DNA from: Mesoaciditogaceae bacterium
GTDB taxonomy: Bacteria > Thermotogota > Thermotogae > Mesoaciditogales > Mesoaciditogaceae
DNA length: 8,982 bases
Direction: 5' to 3'
Assembly: GCA_015486145.1 (NCBI GenBank)
Contig: WFSH01000183.1
Location: 1 to 8,982 of the forward strand
Under the pieces are notes generated by a model. It worked only from the letters and a program-made list of their open reading frames with translations. It was not told the DNA's origin and searched no databases. The translations under genes and the position numbers were made by a program. This document shows positions 6,297 through 8,982 of this stretch, one piece after another; positions within the stretch are counted from its first letter, which is position 1; each line of letters begins with the position of its first letter.

Positions 6297-7838
6297 TTAT
6301 ATTTTAGTTTTGGAGTACTCATCTTTTTCTTTATCAACAGTGGCTTTGTTTTTGAAAATGTTATCGTAGAGATCTTTTCCATAACTTGTTGAGAGTGGTT
6401 TCCCTTCAATTATCTTGAAAGTTCGATCACCATTTTCCTTTCTTTCAGCTGTTAAGAAAGCGGCATCTCTGAGTTGTTTTTCATAAAAACCATGTGCAAA
6501 TTCGTACATATGGGTAACAAAAAAGACTTCGATGTGTTTTTCTAACAAAGCGCTAACTATTTGTCTTGCAATTTCCGAGCCTTCTATTTCGTTGGTAGCT
6601 GAAAAAGATTCATTGAATAAAACGGTAGAATTTGCAGTTAGGTTTTCAACGATGTCGTTCATTCTTTTCAGCTCTTCGTCAAATTTTCCGCTTTTCATCG
6701 TGATGTCTTCTTCGCGTTTGTAATGTGTGAAAAGTCCTTTACAAACGTTGGCTGAGAAAGATTTTGCCGGAGCGAACATGCCGCATTGCATCATCAACTG
6801 TGATAACCCCACGCTGCGTAAGAAAGTTGATTTTCCTCCTTGGTTTGCCCCTGTGATTATGAAGAGATTTTTGTTGTTAAGTTCAAGATCGTTTCCGACA
6901 ATTTTTCGTTTTAAAGTCAGAGCGAGGCAGGGATCGTAGAGCTCTTTAAAAACACGCTCACGTTTGAGATGGCTTACGGGTAACGGAAAGCAAATTGGTT
7001 CTTCGATTTTTACGAGTTGATCATGCAGATTCAACGCTCCAATGTAAAAAGCCAACTCAGTCCTAAGGATGTTGAAGAAATCAAGTATGTGATTAACAGA
7101 TTGAGTAAGAGCATTTGCCACAGAGTTAAGCCCTCTCTCCTTTAATTCAGAGAGAGCCTTTGCACCATTTTCATCGCGATCGGCAATTCTAAAGCTGTAC
7201 CCATGTGTTTTTTGAGGCAAAATTCTTCCTATCCAACTCTTTTTTTCATGGTTGGGTTTACGAAGTACATAGTTTTTCCCCTTGTTTCCCCTTCCAAGTT
7301 CTGCGCTGATCAACACCCCATCACGAAACTCCAATGTGTTCAAATGTCTCTCGATGATTTTAAAATATTCATCGCTTAGTTCTTCCTCGATCATGCCAAA
7401 AAATCTTTTAAATCCTTCTGAATTAAAATCATCAGAACGATCATCGGCGATTTTTCTGAGTTTCTTCAAAGTATCGACGAGCAGCTTCATGGCTTGTATT
7501 GAACTGTCAAGCATTCCCACTATGTATTTGTTGAAGAACCCAAAAAATGTTTTTTTCACGGATTCTATCGATTCTACAGCGATATCGTACATGTCCTTAA
7601 CAGTGGAAGGATTTTTCAAACAATCTTTGAGTATATCTTGACGGTACAGGATCGTTTCAATATCGGTTAAACTCGAAAGAATTGCAACTTTTGCCACGTT
7701 AAACAGGAAGTTGTCTCCCAATGCCATGGTGTTGAACAACGTGTTCAACTCCAAGTCTTGTATCAGCGCTTCCCCGTTTGGAGGTAGTTTTTGATGTAAA
7801 TCAAAGTCACGATCTTTGAACATCAAGAAAACTTTCAT
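6297..7838 (-). CDS. MutS-related ATPase, downstream partner of a tandem pair
   Basis: This complete 513-residue protein has a MutS-type core/lever region followed by a MutS-type ABC ATPase. It lacks the mismatch-recognition N-terminal domain and its F-x-E motif, so a conventional mismatch-repair role is not indicated. Its start, MKVFLMFKDRDFDLHQKLP, and ISAELGRGNKGKNYVLRKP (177-195) look family-specific. The ATPase shows Walker A GANQGGKST (330-338), FTHYKREED (370-378), signature-like MKSGKFDEEL (381-390), Walker B VLFNESFSATNE (406-417) with Asn409 where canonical MutS has Asp, and H-loop VTHMYEF (441-447). The Glu and the H-loop His443 are kept. A charged tail of about 18 residues follows YDNIF. 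The ATG has GAGGA 7 bases upstream and overlaps the stop of the upstream paralogue (ATGA, 7835-7838), so the two are probably coupled and form a complex. The family is recognised as MutS-related; its biological role is, to my knowledge, undetermined. Confidence 0.88.
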   Translation of the reverse strand: MKVFLMFKDRDFDLHQKLPPNGEALIQDLELNTLFNTMALGDNFLFNVAKVAILSSLTDIETILYRQDILKDCLKNPSTVKDMYDIAVESIESVKKTFFGFFNKYIVGMLDSSIQAMKLLVDTLKKLRKIADDRSDDFNSEGFKRFFGMIEEELSDEYFKIIERHLNTLEFRDGVLISAELGRGNKGKNYVLRKPNHEKKSWIGRILPQKTHGYSFRIADRDENGAKALSELKERGLNSVANALTQSVNHILDFFNILRTELAFYIGALNLHDQLVKIEEPICFPLPVSHLKRERVFKELYDPCLALTLKRKIVGNDLELNNKNLFIITGANQGGKSTFLRSVGLSQLMMQCGMFAPAKSFSANVCKGLFTHYKREEDITMKSGKFDEELKRMNDIVENLTANSTVLFNESFSATNEIEGSEIARQIVSALLEKHIEVFFVTHMYEFAHGFYEKQLRDAAFLTAERKENGDRTFKIIEGKPLSTSYGKDLYDNIFKNKATVDKEKDEYSKTKI

Positions 7839-8982
7839 TCTTTTATCCTCTCTTTCAATTGGTCATAGGTGAGCCGGTGTTTTTTTGCCAAAGATATGGC
7901 ATAAGAAAGGCCGTTGGAAGGTTTTCTTAAGATTTTGTAAGTTCGAATTTCTGGTTTTTCAGGGACCACCGTGCTTACCATGCTTACAACCTTTTCGTTT
8001 AATCTGGAGAGTTCATCCATGAAAGTTACCAAGATCGCAAGTGAGTCGAGTTTTGTTATTTCTTCCAAGATCTTTTTACCAAGAAACAAAGCGTCTTCAA
8101 GCGTGGTGGAAGAAAAAATCTCATTCATTATGATGATACTGTTGGGTGTAGCTCTATTCAAAATACGCTGAATTCTCACGAGATCGTCTTCCAATTTCCC
8201 ACGAAGACTGTTTATGTGTTCCTCCCTTTCAAAATGCGTAAAAATCTCATCATAACGGAACAATCTGGCCTCACTTCCGGGAACGGGACAGCCTATTTTC
8301 GAGAGATAATGCAGTTGCCCAAAGGTGCGAGCAAAAGTTGTTTTGCCGCCTTGATTTGGCCCAGTTACAACGAAGATTCGTTCTTTCCCTTTGAGATGAA
8401 AATCGTTGCATACGACTCGAGAGTTTTCATCAGCCAATTTGTGTGCAAGTGCCAGGTCAAAACCCCCGTGATCGTAGATCTCATCTTTTGAAGTGGAAAT
8501 CTCAGGATAGCAAAAATTCAATCCCAGCTTTTTTAACGGTGTGATGTATTCAAGATAAGAGACGTAAAATTGTATTTCTCTGTCAAATCTTGATATGACT
8601 TTATCCATATAATTTGCGTTTTGAACACAATAAGTATCCAGTTCAGAGAACGTATCTGCGTACAGTTGTGCAACGAACTCAAGTATTTTCCCTTCAACAT
8701 GGTTCATATCTATGGTTTCATCAAAACTTATTCTGTAATCTTTTGTTGAGCCTTGTTTGAATTTCTCAAATGTTTCCAAAACTTCATCAGCATAATTTTT
8801 CTCAGATTCGTACTTTTGAACTCTGACTTTATTTTCTTTGATGAATATGGAGTATTTGATCTCAGAAAGGTCACTCTCAAGCTTTTCTGTTTGTTCAGAG
8901 AGAGTTTCAAAATGTTTGGAATCCACGTAATTTCTCAAATATTCTTTGAATTGCACAAAACCTTCTGACTTTAAGTCTAAAT
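7835..8982 (-). CDS. MutS-related ATPase, upstream partner of the tandem pair (5' end outside window)
   Basis: The frame stays open to the window edge; the GTG at 8956 has no special SD and is probably internal. Residue numbers here count from that GTG. Family members known to me run roughly 150-200 residues further N-terminal. The visible part has a helical lever region (about 1-150, including YLRNYVDSKHFETLSEQTEK and FDREIQFYVSYLEYITPL) and a MutS-type ATPase. That domain has Walker A GPNQGGKTTFAR (199-210), FTHFEREEH (239-247), signature-like SLRGKLEDDL (250-259) and Walker B IIIMNEIFSSTT (274-285) with Asn278 in the Asp position. The H-loop segment is VTFMDEL (310-316) with Phe312 where MutS has His. 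Its STVVPEKPEIRTYKILRKPSNGLSYA region (328-353) is distinctive. It is clearly paralogous to, but diverged from, the downstream partner, with a 4-base overlap. A degenerate H-loop suggests an asymmetric heterodimer; that is inferred. Confidence 0.87.
   Translation of the reverse strand, partial: LDLKSEGFVQFKEYLRNYVDSKHFETLSEQTEKLESDLSEIKYSIFIKENKVRVQKYESEKNYADEVLETFEKFKQGSTKDYRISFDETIDMNHVEGKILEFVAQLYADTFSELDTYCVQNANYMDKVISRFDREIQFYVSYLEYITPLKKLGLNFCYPEISTSKDEIYDHGGFDLALAHKLADENSRVVCNDFHLKGKERIFVVTGPNQGGKTTFARTFGQLHYLSKIGCPVPGSEARLFRYDEIFTHFEREEHINSLRGKLEDDLVRIQRILNRATPNSIIIMNEIFSSTTLEDALFLGKKILEEITKLDSLAILVTFMDELSRLNEKVVSMVSTVVPEKPEIRTYKILRKPSNGLSYAISLAKKHRLTYDQLKERIKE

Noticed and set aside
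7282..7641. 119-codon + strand ORF opposite the downstream MutS-like gene
   Set aside because: The Ser/Leu/Phe-rich product is the usual shadow of a Lys/Glu-rich gene on the other strand; no SD is evident.

Overview
The window is a compact bacterial segment with two opposed gene blocks. It is moderately AT-rich by eye, genes overlap or abut by a few bases, and Shine-Dalgarno (SD) sequences are strong. This would suit a Thermotogota-like or low-GC Firmicutes-like anaerobe. That placement is an inference with low confidence, because no rRNA or marker gene is present. I saw no tRNA, rRNA, CRISPR array, insertion sequence or origin.

Region 1 (1-3849, + strand) is a tightly coupled operon. It starts with the C-terminal part of a YkfC-like NlpC/P60 cell-wall peptidase, cut by the window edge. 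Then come etfB, etfA and a GlcD-type FAD-linked 2-hydroxyacid dehydrogenase. The junctions are an ATGA overlap, a stop codon directly abutting ATG, and an 8-base overlap. The gene order etfB-etfA-dehydrogenase matches the lactate dehydrogenase/ETF (Ldh-EtfAB) electron-confurcating complex known from acetogens. The most economical reading is an NAD-linked lactate (or related hydroxyacid) oxidation module.

Region 2 (3850-6296, - strand apart from one terminator-like hairpin) holds a UPF0158-family protein, a small exported protein of unknown function with possible beta-barrel character, and a 12-helix major facilitator superfamily (MFS) transporter with a TTG start. The 209-bp gap upstream of the transporter has a good candidate promoter. 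The predicted leader RNA of about 143 nt contains a nested inverted repeat.

Region 3 (6297-8982, - strand) is a pair of different MutS-like ATPases joined by an ATGA overlap. The upstream one is cut by the window edge. Both keep Walker A and the catalytic Glu, but carry Asn-Glu in place of the Asp-Glu of canonical MutS Walker B. Only the downstream partner keeps the H-loop His and a signature-motif Ser. This suggests an obligate heterodimer with unequal ATP sites. The pair resembles a conserved but, to my knowledge, functionally uncharacterised MutS-related family, and it is the most interesting system in the window.
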